Part shown: piece by piece, positions 1 through 8,060 of the stretch
Layout: each line of letters opens with the position of its first letter
Numbering within the stretch: the first letter of the stretch is position 1
Source of the DNA: Collinsella aerofaciens
GTDB taxonomy: Bacteria > Actinomycetota > Coriobacteriia > Coriobacteriales > Coriobacteriaceae
Length of the DNA: 64,000 nucleotides
Assembly (NCBI RefSeq): GCF_902364945.1
Contig: NZ_CABJFS010000003.1
Coordinates: forward strand, 1 to 64,000
Direction: 5' to 3'
The notes under the pieces: model-generated
Databases searched by the model: none
What the model saw: only the letters and a program-made list of their open reading frames with translations
What the model was told of the DNA's origin: nothing
Program-made: the position numbers and the translations under genes

Positions 1-14
1 AACGCGGGGCCCGT

Positions 15-314
15 TCAGGCTGTTGCGTTGAGATTGAAAATCAACCTGGCGTCTTTCCGCAGCGTGAAGTCCACGCCGTATTTCTTGGCGCAGGGCTTAA
101 AAAGTCCAATGTTGGCGTCGGTGATCTCGATATTGGACAGGGCCGCCCCGTGCTTTTTGAGCTGCTTTAGGCTCTGCTGGCCGTGGTGCAGCTTGGTCTT
201 GCCCTTGTTTTGGGTTTCCAGAAACTTGCGGGCCGCCGCTTGCAGCACTTGGGCCGTCAGCTTGGCCGATTTGATGGAAAAGGCCATTGTCTTTTGGGTT
301 ACTTCCTCCTGCAA
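15..314 (-). CDS. PcfB/DUF3801-family conjugative-element protein, C-terminally truncated
   Basis: The 99-residue product begins MQEEVTQKT and contains the stretch SNIEITDANIG followed by KKYGVDFTLRKDA, which I recognise as the N-terminal two thirds of the PcfB (DUF3801) family encoded next to the VirD4-type coupling protein in Firmicutes conjugative elements. Family members run to about 150 residues; here the family sequence stops after LRKDA and ten unrelated residues (RLIFNLNATA) lead to a stop, so the gene is cut at about base 43. The start used is TTG at 314, a few bases after a GGAGGGATAG-like site. It is the most downstream gene of the element remnant. Role in conjugation is known for the family only; this copy is probably non-functional. 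Confidence 0.6.
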   Translation of the reverse strand: MQEEVTQKTMAFSIKSAKLTAQVLQAAARKFLETQNKGKTKLHHGQQSLKQLKKHGAALSNIEITDANIGLFKPCAKKYGVDFTLRKDARLIFNLNATA

Positions 315-419
315 TCGCTATCCCTCCTTTCGCAGAAGTGCGGCGGCACGGTTAAGGTGGCACCGTCAGCCGCCGCAGGAAACAGAAAAGGGACAGCCGC
401 TTGCGCCGGTTGTCCCCGA

Positions 420-632
420 TTAAATCCTCACCCGCAGGCCGGAAAGGTCGTCGGCACGGATGCCAACCAGATACCAGTCGTCCCCGTACTCAATGCGGGT
501 GGGCTTCCACCTGCCGCCCACCATCACGTCAAAGGTTTCTCCACAGTGCAGGCCGCCGTAGTAGTCCGCCAGATCAAAGCGAATGTCGTAACGGTCGCTG
601 CGCTCGTCAAAAATCAATGCACCCTGTTTCAT
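420..632 (-). CDS. DUF5348 family small protein of a conjugative element
   Basis: A 70-residue acidic protein (MKQGALIFDERSDRYDIRFD...YGDDWYLVGIRADDLSGLRVRI) matching the DUF5348 family as I remember it, with the typical GGLHCGE and WYLVGI motifs. Such proteins are found almost only in integrative/conjugative elements of gut Firmicutes, between the replication-type HTH gene and the pcfB-like gene, exactly the order seen here. An AAAGGAGG-type site lies upstream. Function is unknown. The length is complete for the family, so unlike its neighbour at 15-314 this gene is intact. About 100 bases between the two genes (315-419) hold no further gene that I can support. Confidence 0.65.
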   Translation of the reverse strand: MKQGALIFDERSDRYDIRFDLADYYGGLHCGETFDVMVGGRWKPTRIEYGDDWYLVGIRADDLSGLRVRI

Positions 633-647
633 AGGGCCGTCCTCCTT

Positions 648-1538
648 TCAGATTTTTCCGGTGTTCATGTCATGGGCCACCAGCGCGGCATAGTACCCGT
701 TGATCGTGCTGGGCGCATTGAACAGCATAGCCAGCAGGTATTTCTTGATGTTGCGGATTTCCGAAGTGTTCTTGCTCAAACAGTCAAAGACAAACTCGAT
801 GTGAGAGCTGTCCAGCTTCATAAACTTGGATTTCACCAGCTCTGCCGGGTAATCGTCCCCGGCAATGCGGATGGTCTTGCGGGCGCTGCATACGCTTTCC
901 ACCAGCAAGTCCACAATCTCGTCCAGCGTTTCCCGGTCAATGCCCTTGACGTGCTGGCAAAGGTGTTCGTACTCGATGTTGTCCATGATGATTTGACGAT
1001 AAATCTCTATAGCGCTCTGTGATTTCGCTTCCGTTCCTTTCCGTTCCGGCGGCTGTGCCGCCTCGTCCTCCAAAGGAGAGGGTCGGGAAAGGATAGGAAT
1101 GGGATCGGTAATTGATACATCAGTAATTGATTTTTCTTTACTTGATATATCTTTATTTAATTGCGTTGGTTTTCCCAACGTAGGCTTTTCCTGCGTTGGA
1201 TTATCCAACATTGGATTTTCCAACGTAGGTGAATCCGGCACAGGCTGGGGCTGTTCATAGATCACATAGTCCGCGCCGCGCAAGCGCCCTTGGCTGTCGC
1301 GCTCACGGGATCGGACGATGTACCCGGCCTGTTCCAGCTCCCGGATTGCGGCCCGGATCGCGTCGATCTGCTCCCGGTTGATAAGGGATAAGCCTTTGAG
1401 CGTATAGTCCCAATCTTCCGGCAGGGAGAGCATTTGCGATAACAGGCCCTTGGCTTTCAGGGATAAGTCCTTGTTCCGCAGATGGTGATTGGACATCACC
1501 GTGTAGCCCTTGTTACGCTCTACACGAAATACTGCCAT
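648..1538 (-). CDS. HTH / DUF6017 replication-type protein of a conjugative element
   Basis: The 296-residue protein starts MAVFRVERNKGYTVMSNHHLR, the hallmark of the winged-helix replication-initiator-like proteins of Firmicutes conjugative elements. Residues 1-95 hold the DNA-binding domain (SLKAKGLLSQML...INREQIDAIRAAIRELEQAGYI). Residues 105-135 are a low-complexity run of TLxxPT repeats, and the last 120 residues (EIYRQIIMDNIEYEHL to the end) match the DUF6017 domain. The reading frame stays open to 1769, but an AAAGGAG site at 1546-1553 sits eight bases before the ATG at 1538, so I place the start there. Probably involved in element replication or its control. It appears intact although the element around it is truncated. 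Confidence 0.65.
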   Translation of the reverse strand: MAVFRVERNKGYTVMSNHHLRNKDLSLKAKGLLSQMLSLPEDWDYTLKGLSLINREQIDAIRAAIRELEQAGYIVRSRERDSQGRLRGADYVIYEQPQPVPDSPTLENPMLDNPTQEKPTLGKPTQLNKDISSKEKSITDVSITDPIPILSRPSPLEDEAAQPPERKGTEAKSQSAIEIYRQIIMDNIEYEHLCQHVKGIDRETLDEIVDLLVESVCSARKTIRIAGDDYPAELVKSKFMKLDSSHIEFVFDCLSKNTSEIRNIKKYLLAMLFNAPSTINGYYAALVAHDMNTGKI

Positions 1539-1769
1539 ATTCTCAACTCCTTTCACTCGAAATGTCACCGCGTCGTAGGCGGTCAGCTTGCCCGGCTGGT
1601 AGGGACATTCCGCATAGACGCAGAATTGATATTTCCAGTGCGGGCGATAAAAGCGGCAGGTGCCGCAGTCCTCCGGCGTGACCGCCTCGCCGCTGTCGTA
1701 GTGGTCGAAACCGGGCTTGCCCTGCATGAGCTGTTCAAAGGCCCGGTCGCTGCCGGAAGTGAAGTACAT
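1539..1769 (-). CDS. Cysteine-rich small ORF fused in frame upstream of the HTH gene
   Basis: The 77 codons before the HTH start read in the same frame without a stop (MYFTSGSDRAFEQL...EDCGTCRFYRPHWKYQFCVYAECPYQPGKLTAYDAV). Four cysteines in the pattern C-x2-C-x11-C-x4-C suggest a small metal-binding module. The last codons (KGVEN) also form the ribosome binding site of the next gene. It may be a separate short gene whose stop was lost, or an N-terminal extension of a 373-residue protein. I cannot decide from the sequence, and the function is unknown. Confidence 0.35.
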
Positions 1770-1800
1770 AGGCCGTCGCCTCCTTTCTGCGTTTGGGCAA

Positions 1801-1837
1801 AAAGAAAAGCCGCAGACTTTTTCAAAATCTGCGGCTT
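1801..1837 (-). terminator. Intrinsic terminator or leader attenuator
   Basis: A perfect 10-base stem (1807-1816 with 1828-1837, loop 11 bases) is followed on the minus strand by TTTTCTTTTT. It lies about 35 bases upstream of the element ORF at 1769, so it may end a transcript entering from the right or act as an attenuator for the element genes. Confidence 0.6.
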
Positions 1838-2099
1838 AGCCGGGGAACAGAAATGGGCGCTGTCATGCTTGACAACACCCTGTTTCTGTCTGATTATTCA
1901 GTTGTTTTGACCTGCCCCGTTTTCCGCTGCCCTTAAAAACATTGTTTTTACTGGGCTTTTCCATGTTTTCTTATGGCACCACGGTTAAGCGGTACTTCTT
2001 TTTTATTAATCCGGTGGCGAAGATGAGCCAACCTGGGACATGGAATAGGTCACCAGCTAATGAATTTTGCAGCACACGCGCCTCTACCATGTATCCTTA
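1838..2099. other. Non-coding junction between element remnant and chromosome
   Basis: I see no credible gene here. It contains a short A/T palindrome (TAAAAACATTGTTTTTA, near 1934-1951) and AT-rich runs unlike the GC-rich DNA on the right. The junction of the conjugative element with the chromosome is probably within this interval, but I see no clear attachment-site repeat. Confidence 0.35.
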
Positions 2100-2220
2100 G
2101 TCCCGAGGGGCGGGGCATAAGGTCGATCGCAAGTTCCGCACGAGCCGGAGAGCACTTAATATGCTCTCCGTGCGAGCAGGACTGTCCGAGCAGGCGACCT
2201 TATGCCCCGCCCCTCGGGAC
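2100..2220. repeat. Large hairpin repeat, family A, copy 1 (sdaA leader)
   Basis: Two perfectly complementary 26-base arms (2100-2125 and 2195-2220) enclose a structured core (about 2129-2185). The core has an 8-base inner stem GGAGAGCA/TGCTCTCC, an unpaired GCC-type bulge and a 5-base CGCAC/GTGCG stem. The core matches, in reverse orientation, the cores at 40486-40540 and 30651-30708, while the arms do not. The element ends 25 bases before the sdaA start, so it would be transcribed in the sdaA leader. Confidence 0.8.
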
Positions 2221-2245
2221 GACGAGACAAGGCAAAGGAGCAGCC

Positions 2246-3853
2246 ATGGCAGGCAAGCCGCAAACACTAGCTACGACCTCGGCATTCGAGATCTTAGGCC
2301 CCGTCATGGTCGGCCCCAGCTCATCGCATACCGCCGGCGCCCTGCGGTGCGCACAGGTGGCCGCCAGCTTGCTCGAGGGCCGCATCACCAAGGTTACCTT
2401 TGGCCTGTGGAACTCCTTCGCGCACACCTACCGCGGCCATGGCACCGACCGCGCGCTTGTCGCGGGCATCCTGGGCCTCGACACCGACGACGAGAACATC
2501 AAGCAGGCCTTCGACCTCGCACGCGAGCAAGGCCTCGAATATCACTTTGACATCAAGGGCGACGACGCCTCCATCCACCCCAACACCGTCGACATCGACA
2601 TGGTCGATGACACGGGCGCCACGGCGCAGGTCCGCGGCGAGAGTCTCGGCGGCGGCAAGATGCGCATCAGCCGCATCAACGGCATCGGCGTCGACATCTC
2701 GGGCATGTATTCCACGCTCTTCGTGGCGCACCACGACGTCCCCGGCGTACTTGCCGCGCTCACGAACCTGCTCGCCTACGCACACGTGAACATCGCCTTC
2801 TGCCGCACCTACCGCACCGAGGTGGGCGGCCAGGCCTACTCCGTCTTTGAGACCGACGGCACGCCCGATGACACCGTCATTCCCATGCTGCGTAAACTCG
2901 ACAACGTCGACTACGCCACCTTTATTGAGCTCCCCGGCTCGGCATCATCGCTCTCACCCGGCGTCTCGGCCAAGGAGATCTTCGATGACGGTGAACAGCT
3001 GCTCGACGCCTGCGCCGAACTCGGCCTCAACATCGGCGCCGTCATGGCCGTGCGCGAGGCGCGCCTGACCGGCGAGGCCCGCGCCGTCGCCGCCATGCGC
3101 CGCGTCCTCGACGTCATGCGCGAGGAGACCACAACCCCCATCGCCAATCCGCAGCGATCACTCGGCGGGCTTATCGGCGGCGAAGCGAAGCTCGTCGATG
3201 CCACCGGCCGCAACGATTTGAGTGCAAGCCTGATGGGCGCCGTCCAGACCGAAGCCGTGGCCCGTGCCATGGCCGTACTCGAGCGCTCCGCCACCATGGG
3301 CGTGATCGTTGCCGCCCCTACGGCAGGCTCCGCGGGTGTCGTCCCCGGCTGCGTGCTGGCGCTCGCCGATCACCTGCAGCTCGATGACGAGCAGGTCATG
3401 GATGCCCTCTACTGTGCCGCCGCCATCGGCCTCAACCTCACCACGAGCGCCTGCGTCGCCGGCGCCGAGGGCGGCTGCCAGGCCGAGGTGGGAAGTGCCG
3501 CCGCCATGGCCGCCGCCGCGCTGGTGCAGATGCTCGGCGGCACCCCCGAGCAGGCACTCGACGCCAGTTCCATCGCGCTGAGCAATCTGCTAGGCCTCGT
3601 TTGCGACCCCGTGGGCGGACTGGTCGAGGTGCCGTGCCAAAACCGCAATGCCATCGGCGTGGCCGCGGCCTTCAGCTCGGCCCAGCTCGCGCTCGCCGGC
3701 ATCAAGAGCCTGGTGCCGTTTGACCAGATGGCGCATGTGATGCTCTCGGTGGGCCACGCCCTGCCGGCAACCCTGCGCGAGACGGCCAAGGGCGGCATCG
3801 CGCAGGCTCCGGCCGCACTTTCGGCCTGTGCAAAATGCGGTGTGTGCGGATAG
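2246..3853 (+). CDS. sdaA: L-serine ammonia-lyase (iron-sulfur L-serine dehydratase), single chain
   Basis: The enzyme converts L-serine to pyruvate and ammonia in the cytoplasm using a [4Fe-4S] cluster. The 535-residue chain has the N-terminal beta-type domain with GPSSSHTAG near residue 22, an ACT-like segment (GVLAALTNLLAYAHVNIAF, about residues 165-185), then the alpha-type catalytic domain. Candidate cluster cysteines lie in CVAGAEGGCQAEVG and CDPVGGLVEVPCQNRN. An extra CAKCGVCG ends the protein. This is the fused beta+alpha form typical of many anaerobes. The reading frame is open from 2060, but the start at 2246 is chosen because AAAGGAG precedes it by 5 bases and homology begins just after; the upstream frame runs through a hairpin repeat. 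A terminator follows. Confidence 0.93.
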   Translation: MAGKPQTLATTSAFEILGPVMVGPSSSHTAGALRCAQVAASLLEGRITKVTFGLWNSFAHTYRGHGTDRALVAGILGLDTDDENIKQAFDLAREQGLEYHFDIKGDDASIHPNTVDIDMVDDTGATAQVRGESLGGGKMRISRINGIGVDISGMYSTLFVAHHDVPGVLAALTNLLAYAHVNIAFCRTYRTEVGGQAYSVFETDGTPDDTVIPMLRKLDNVDYATFIELPGSASSLSPGVSAKEIFDDGEQLLDACAELGLNIGAVMAVREARLTGEARAVAAMRRVLDVMREETTTPIANPQRSLGGLIGGEAKLVDATGRNDLSASLMGAVQTEAVARAMAVLERSATMGVIVAAPTAGSAGVVPGCVLALADHLQLDDEQVMDALYCAAAIGLNLTTSACVAGAEGGCQAEVGSAAAMAAAALVQMLGGTPEQALDASSIALSNLLGLVCDPVGGLVEVPCQNRNAIGVAAAFSSAQLALAGIKSLVPFDQMAHVMLSVGHALPATLRETAKGGIAQAPAALSACAKCGVCG

Positions 3854-3871
3854 CGACAAAGGACGACTCAA

Positions 3872-3899
3872 AGGTGGGACAAATGTCCCACCTCTTTTG
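3872..3899 (+). terminator. Intrinsic terminator after sdaA
   Basis: A 10-base inverted repeat (AGGTGGGACA at 3872-3881 with TGTCCCACCT at 3884-3893) is followed by CTTTTG on the plus strand, 18 bases after the sdaA stop. Confidence 0.7.
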
Positions 3900-4002
3900 A
3901 ATGCCACCGTTTCCGTACCACAAACAGCAGGGCAATCGCTATAATGCAAGCCCAGTAAAAACACGATGAGCCGCAAGGCGAAATTCGAAGGATATGCATA
4001 CG

Positions 4003-5718
4003 ATGTCGCAAAACGATCGAACTCAACTGATTCCCGATCCGCAGCAGCCGAGCAGGCACACCGGCGGCGTTCAGTCGCCGCGTCCTATCGCGCCGAGTCA
4101 CGGTCAGCAGCGTGGTGCGGCAAACGCTTCCCAACGGCCGAACCAGCAACGTCAGCAGCGCCAGGCAAACGGCAATGCGCCCAAGCAGCCCCCCGCGCAT
4201 GGTCGAGGCGATCGCGGCCCCACGCGCAAACCCGCCGAGAACAATAAGTCGGGCAAAAAGACGACGCTCTTTGTCGTCCTGGGTCTTATCGTCATTGTCT
4301 ATATCGTAGGCGTCGTAGCGTTTTCCCAGCTAGCCTACCCCAACACCACCATCGCCGGCGTCGACGTCTCGTTCTCCAACGCTTCGTCTGCCGCCACCAA
4401 GGTTAACTCGGCATGGAAGCACTATAAGCTCACCGTGACGGGCGATGACTTTAGCTGGACCTATCAGCCCGAGTCCTATGAGCCCATTGTCGACGGCGAA
4501 GCTGCCGCAAAAGAGATTATCAGCCACAACGAAGCCTTTATATGGCCGGCCCGCCTTGTGGAATCCTTGAGCGGCAAGACCAAAACAACCGCTACCTCCA
4601 ACGAAGTTGATCTTGATCAAGACGTCGACCTGTCCATGCTCTCCGACACCTTTAACCAAAAGAAGTTTGAGGAGGATCTGGGCGCCGCCATCGACGAGTT
4701 TAACGAGGGGCGTTCGGGCACGTTCGAAGCCAATAGCTCCTATGACGAGCAAGCGGGCAAATTTACCGTCGAGAAGGCGCGCTCCAACGAAAAACTCAAC
4801 CGCGAGCATGTCATTAAGTATGCCGAGCTCGAGCTTGCCTCGCTGGCCGAGACCGTAGATCTTACCAAGCTCGGCAACGATGCCTATGAGCCGCTCAATG
4901 GAACGCTGACCGATGATCAGATTCAGGCCGCATGCGATGCCGCCAACAACTTCCTGGGCGTCAACGTGACCCTCAAGCTCAACGGCGAGGATGCCGGCAA
5001 GGTTGATGGCGGCTCCGTATTGCAGTGGATCAGCTTTGCCGATCCGGCCAACCCCACGCTCGATACGTCGCAGATCAGCAGCTGGGCAGCCGAGCTCGCC
5101 AACGGCTTTAATACCGTGGGCTCCACTCGCTGGTGGACGCGCGCCGATGGCAAGCAGTGCGCCGTCGAAGGCGGCGACTTTGGTTGGTCCATCGACAGCA
5201 GTTCGCTCGCCAAGCAGGTCGAGGACGCCATTAACAACAAGCAGACCGGCGAAATCGAGATCAAGTACTCCCAGAAGGCCGACACCTTTACCGCAAAGGG
5301 AGAGCCCGACTGGAAGGCATACGTCGATGTCGATCTATCCGAGCAGCACGCGCGCTACTACGACGAGAGCGGCAACATCGTGTGGGAGGCCAACTTTATC
5401 TCCGGCAAGCCGGGAGAGGACGCCACCCCCGAGGGCGTATGGCAGATTAACAGCAACGATGGCGCCAGCAAGCTCATCGGTGCCAAGGACCCTGAGACCG
5501 GCAAGCCAAAATACGAGAGCCCGGTCAGCTATTGGATGCCGTTTGAGGGAAACATGGTCGGTTTCCACGATGCAACGTGGCAAAACGACAAGAGTTTCGA
5601 CGATCCCAACTCCTACAAGTGGTGCGGCAGCCATGGATGCATCAACCTTCGCCTGGCCGACGCCAAGGCGCTGCACGATTGCATCAAAGTCGGCCTGTGC
5701 GTGGTTGTACACTCGTAG
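4003..5718 (+). CDS. L,D-transpeptidase (YkuD) with N-terminal membrane anchor
   Basis: A cell-wall cross-linking enzyme forming 3-3 peptide bridges or anchoring proteins to peptidoglycan outside the membrane. Residues 1-85 are a Gln/Pro/Ala-rich cytoplasmic tail, residues 88-110 a single membrane segment (TTLFVVLGLIVIVYIVGVVAF). The middle matches the peptidoglycan-binding region found before YkuD domains (repeated start TIAGVDVSFSN...), and the last 130 residues are the YkuD domain with the catalytic SHGCINLR motif (Cys of HGC). The ATG at 4003 is preferred over 3994 because GAAGGA lies 10 bases before it but only 1 base before the earlier one. Length (571 residues) is normal for the anchored form. 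It is a single-gene unit followed by hairpins. Confidence 0.9.
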   Translation: MSQNDRTQLIPDPQQPSRHTGGVQSPRPIAPSHGQQRGAANASQRPNQQRQQRQANGNAPKQPPAHGRGDRGPTRKPAENNKSGKKTTLFVVLGLIVIVYIVGVVAFSQLAYPNTTIAGVDVSFSNASSAATKVNSAWKHYKLTVTGDDFSWTYQPESYEPIVDGEAAAKEIISHNEAFIWPARLVESLSGKTKTTATSNEVDLDQDVDLSMLSDTFNQKKFEEDLGAAIDEFNEGRSGTFEANSSYDEQAGKFTVEKARSNEKLNREHVIKYAELELASLAETVDLTKLGNDAYEPLNGTLTDDQIQAACDAANNFLGVNVTLKLNGEDAGKVDGGSVLQWISFADPANPTLDTSQISSWAAELANGFNTVGSTRWWTRADGKQCAVEGGDFGWSIDSSSLAKQVEDAINNKQTGEIEIKYSQKADTFTAKGEPDWKAYVDVDLSEQHARYYDESGNIVWEANFISGKPGEDATPEGVWQINSNDGASKLIGAKDPETGKPKYESPVSYWMPFEGNMVGFHDATWQNDKSFDDPNSYKWCGSHGCINLRLADAKALHDCIKVGLCVVVHS

Positions 5719-5786
5719 TGCAACGCGCACATTCATACAACATGGAACTGCTGCGACCAATCTAACAGTTCCGAAAGAAACCGTCC

Positions 5787-5816
5787 TATGCGCCCGTCCC
5801 AACCGGTGGGCGCATA
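5787..5816. promoter_or_regulatory. Hairpin between ldt and efflux operon
   Basis: A 9-base perfect stem (5787-5795 with 5808-5816, loop 12) lies 35 bases before the adaptor gene start. It has no strong T-run, so it may be a weak terminator of the transpeptidase gene or a leader structure. Confidence 0.4.
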
Positions 5817-5850
5817 TACTTATCGAGGTTCTTTCTATAAAGGAGACGCT

Positions 5851-7287
5851 ATGCCGAATGTCCCCACGATCACCCCGGGCCCGGATGATACCGAGCACAC
5901 GCCCGAAGGTGTCACCGAAACGCTTCCTCTAATCACAGACATACATGCCGACAAGGAGAGCGGACGCACGAACGATACGGCCGAGATTTCCGATGAAGAG
6001 GCATATGCCAAGCTCAAGGCAAAACGTGCCGAACGTCGACGCAAAAAACTGATTCGACGCGGTATTGCCGCCGGCGTCGTGGGTGCCATCGCGCTCATTG
6101 CCATTGTCGCAACCCTGGTTATCAATGCGCAGCCACAGGGCGCTAGCGGGCCTGTGACCGACATGGTGACCGAGGGCACGTTTACCACAACGGTCGAGGC
6201 GAAAGGCCAGCTTAAACCCATTTCGTCCTCAGTGGTCTCCCCTTCTGTCGACGGTACGGTCGATTCGATCAACGTGCAGGCAGGCCAATCCGTCAACGAG
6301 GGCGACGTGCTTATGACCATTAAAAACGACGAGCTCGATCGCAACGTTGCCGAGGCGCAGCGTGCAGTTGCAGCCGCTCAAGAAGACCTCGCCAACGCAC
6401 AGAAAGCCGCAGCCGCCGCGCAGGCCACCCCAACGACGGACGTCGATGGAGCTTCCACAGCGGCTGACATCTCCGCCGCATCAGCGGACACGAACGCCGT
6501 ATCGGCCGCGCAGCGCAGCCTCGCATCGGCCCAGGCAAACCTAGACCAGGCGAACGCCAAGGCCGCCAGTCGCACGGTCACGGCCCCGAGCTCGGGTAGC
6601 ATCGTGGAGCTCAACGCCAAGGTGGGCGCCACGGTAACAGGCGGCATGATCATGGGCGAAAGCGATACGAGCGGCGGCAAGCAGTGCATGCAGATCGCCG
6701 ACCTGTCCAAGATGAAGGTGACCGTGCAAGTGGGTGAAAAGGACATCGCCAAAATTGCCGTGAGCCAAAGCGCCAACGTGACCTATCCCGCGTTTCCCGA
6801 TATCGTGAGCCAGGGCACCGTCACGGCTATCGCCTCGGTGGCAAACTCCGACTCCTCCTCCGGGAGCGGCGGCAGCGTGACCTTTAACGTCGACATCCTC
6901 ATCGAAGCACCCGACAGTCGCCTTAAGCCGGGTATGACTGCCGAGGTCTCGGTAGTGACCGAGAAGCTCGACGACGTGGTGATGGTGCCGACGATGGCGC
7001 TCATGACCGATGACGGCGAACACTATTACGTCAACGTGGCAACCGATGACGAGGGCAAGCAATCCCGTCGCGTGAAGGTGACCGTCGTGACGCAAAACGA
7101 CAACGAAGCCGTAGTCGGCAAGACACAGGTCAAGCACGACGACCAGGGCAACGAAATCAGCCCTGACGTGCCGGTCACCAAACTGCGCGATGGTGACACC
7201 CTCGTCATGGACACCGGAGCGGACGCAACGGCTGACGGCGGCAACAGCGCGGATTCGGGCAGCATGTCTGCCGACGAGGGCATGTAA
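5851..7287 (+). CDS. MacA/HlyD-type periplasmic-adaptor-like subunit of an ABC efflux system
   Basis: A membrane-anchored adaptor that in this family connects to a MacB-type ABC transporter. The 478-residue protein has a charged cytoplasmic tail, one membrane segment (GVVGAIALIAIVATLVI, about residues 75-92), a biotinyl/lipoyl-like half-motif (VDGTVDSINVQAGQSVNEGD) and an alpha-helical coiled-coil hairpin rich in AAAQ (residues 165-235). The second lipoyl half (VTAPSSGSIVELNAKVGATV) and a beta-barrel region (LKPGMTAEVSVV) follow. The ATG at 5851 has AAAGGAG 6 bases upstream; the frame is open earlier but without homology. The stop overlaps the start of the ATPase gene, which shows one operon with the next two genes. 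Substrate unknown; antimicrobial peptide, lipid or drug efflux are all possible. Confidence 0.88.
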   Translation: MPNVPTITPGPDDTEHTPEGVTETLPLITDIHADKESGRTNDTAEISDEEAYAKLKAKRAERRRKKLIRRGIAAGVVGAIALIAIVATLVINAQPQGASGPVTDMVTEGTFTTTVEAKGQLKPISSSVVSPSVDGTVDSINVQAGQSVNEGDVLMTIKNDELDRNVAEAQRAVAAAQEDLANAQKAAAAAQATPTTDVDGASTAADISAASADTNAVSAAQRSLASAQANLDQANAKAASRTVTAPSSGSIVELNAKVGATVTGGMIMGESDTSGGKQCMQIADLSKMKVTVQVGEKDIAKIAVSQSANVTYPAFPDIVSQGTVTAIASVANSDSSSGSGGSVTFNVDILIEAPDSRLKPGMTAEVSVVTEKLDDVVMVPTMALMTDDGEHYYVNVATDDEGKQSRRVKVTVVTQNDNEAVVGKTQVKHDDQGNEISPDVPVTKLRDGDTLVMDTGADATADGGNSADSGSMSADEGM

Positions 7288-8060
7288 TGCGTCCCGTCAT
7301 CGACATTCGCAACGCGCATCGCATCTTTGAGAGCGAGGCGGGTTGCGCCCATATCTTGCACAACGTGAGCCTGGCGGTAGATCCCGGCGAGTTCGTCGCC
7401 ATCACCGGCCCCTCGGGCTCGGGCAAGTCAACGCTCATGAACATCCTGGGCTGCCTGGACAAACCGACGGCAGGCGATTATTACCTGCAAGGGCTCAACG
7501 TGGCCGAGCTCGATGATGACGAGCTCACCGAAGTCCGCGCCCTGAGCATCGGCTTTGTCTTTCAGAGCTTCAACCTGCTGCCGCGCCTGTCGGTCATCGA
7601 AAACGTCATGCTGCCGCTGGCATACACTAACGTGCCCCGTAGCCAGCGTGAAATGCGCGCCGTACACGCGCTGCAGGCCGTCACGCTGCCCGTCGACCAC
7701 TGGGACCACCGCATATCCGAGCTCTCGGGCGGCCAGATGCAGCGTGTCGCCATCGCACGCGCCCTCGTCAACGATCCGCCCATCATTTTGGCTGACGAGC
7801 CGACGGGAAACCTGGACTCCGCCACGGGAGCGCTCGTCATGGAAACCTTCCACAAGCTCCAGGAGCGCGGCAAAACCATCGTGCTTATCACACACGACCC
7901 CGGCATCGCCGCCGAGGCCGACCGTGCCGTGACCATCCGCGACGGTCGCATTCACGACGGCGCGTATATTCCGCATGCACCGCGGACCCTGCGCAGCGCC
8001 GTAGATAGCCTGCCCATGATTTCCGCCTCCGCCAACCCGCCGAAAGGAGTGATGGCATGA
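7287..8060 (+). CDS. MacB/LolD-type ABC transporter ATP-binding protein
   Basis: Energises the efflux complex formed with its neighbours. The 257-residue protein has Walker A GPSGSGKST (residues 43-51), Q-loop VFQSFNLLPRLS, signature LSGGQMQRVAIARAL and Walker B IILADEPTGNLD followed by the H-loop LITHD. This is the subgroup that partners with FtsX/MacB-type permeases. The extra 40 residues at the C terminus have no recognised domain. The ATG shares a base with the stop codon of the adaptor gene, and its own stop overlaps the permease start by four bases, so the three proteins are translationally coupled. Confidence 0.93.
   Translation: MRPVIDIRNAHRIFESEAGCAHILHNVSLAVDPGEFVAITGPSGSGKSTLMNILGCLDKPTAGDYYLQGLNVAELDDDELTEVRALSIGFVFQSFNLLPRLSVIENVMLPLAYTNVPRSQREMRAVHALQAVTLPVDHWDHRISELSGGQMQRVAIARALVNDPPIILADEPTGNLDSATGALVMETFHKLQERGKTIVLITHDPGIAAEADRAVTIRDGRIHDGAYIPHAPRTLRSAVDSLPMISASANPPKGVMA

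Noticed and set aside
2060..2245. Reading sdaA from base 2060, giving a 597-residue protein
   Set aside because: The added 62 codons run through the family-A hairpin repeat and have no homology; AAAGGAG before the ATG at 2246 marks the start.
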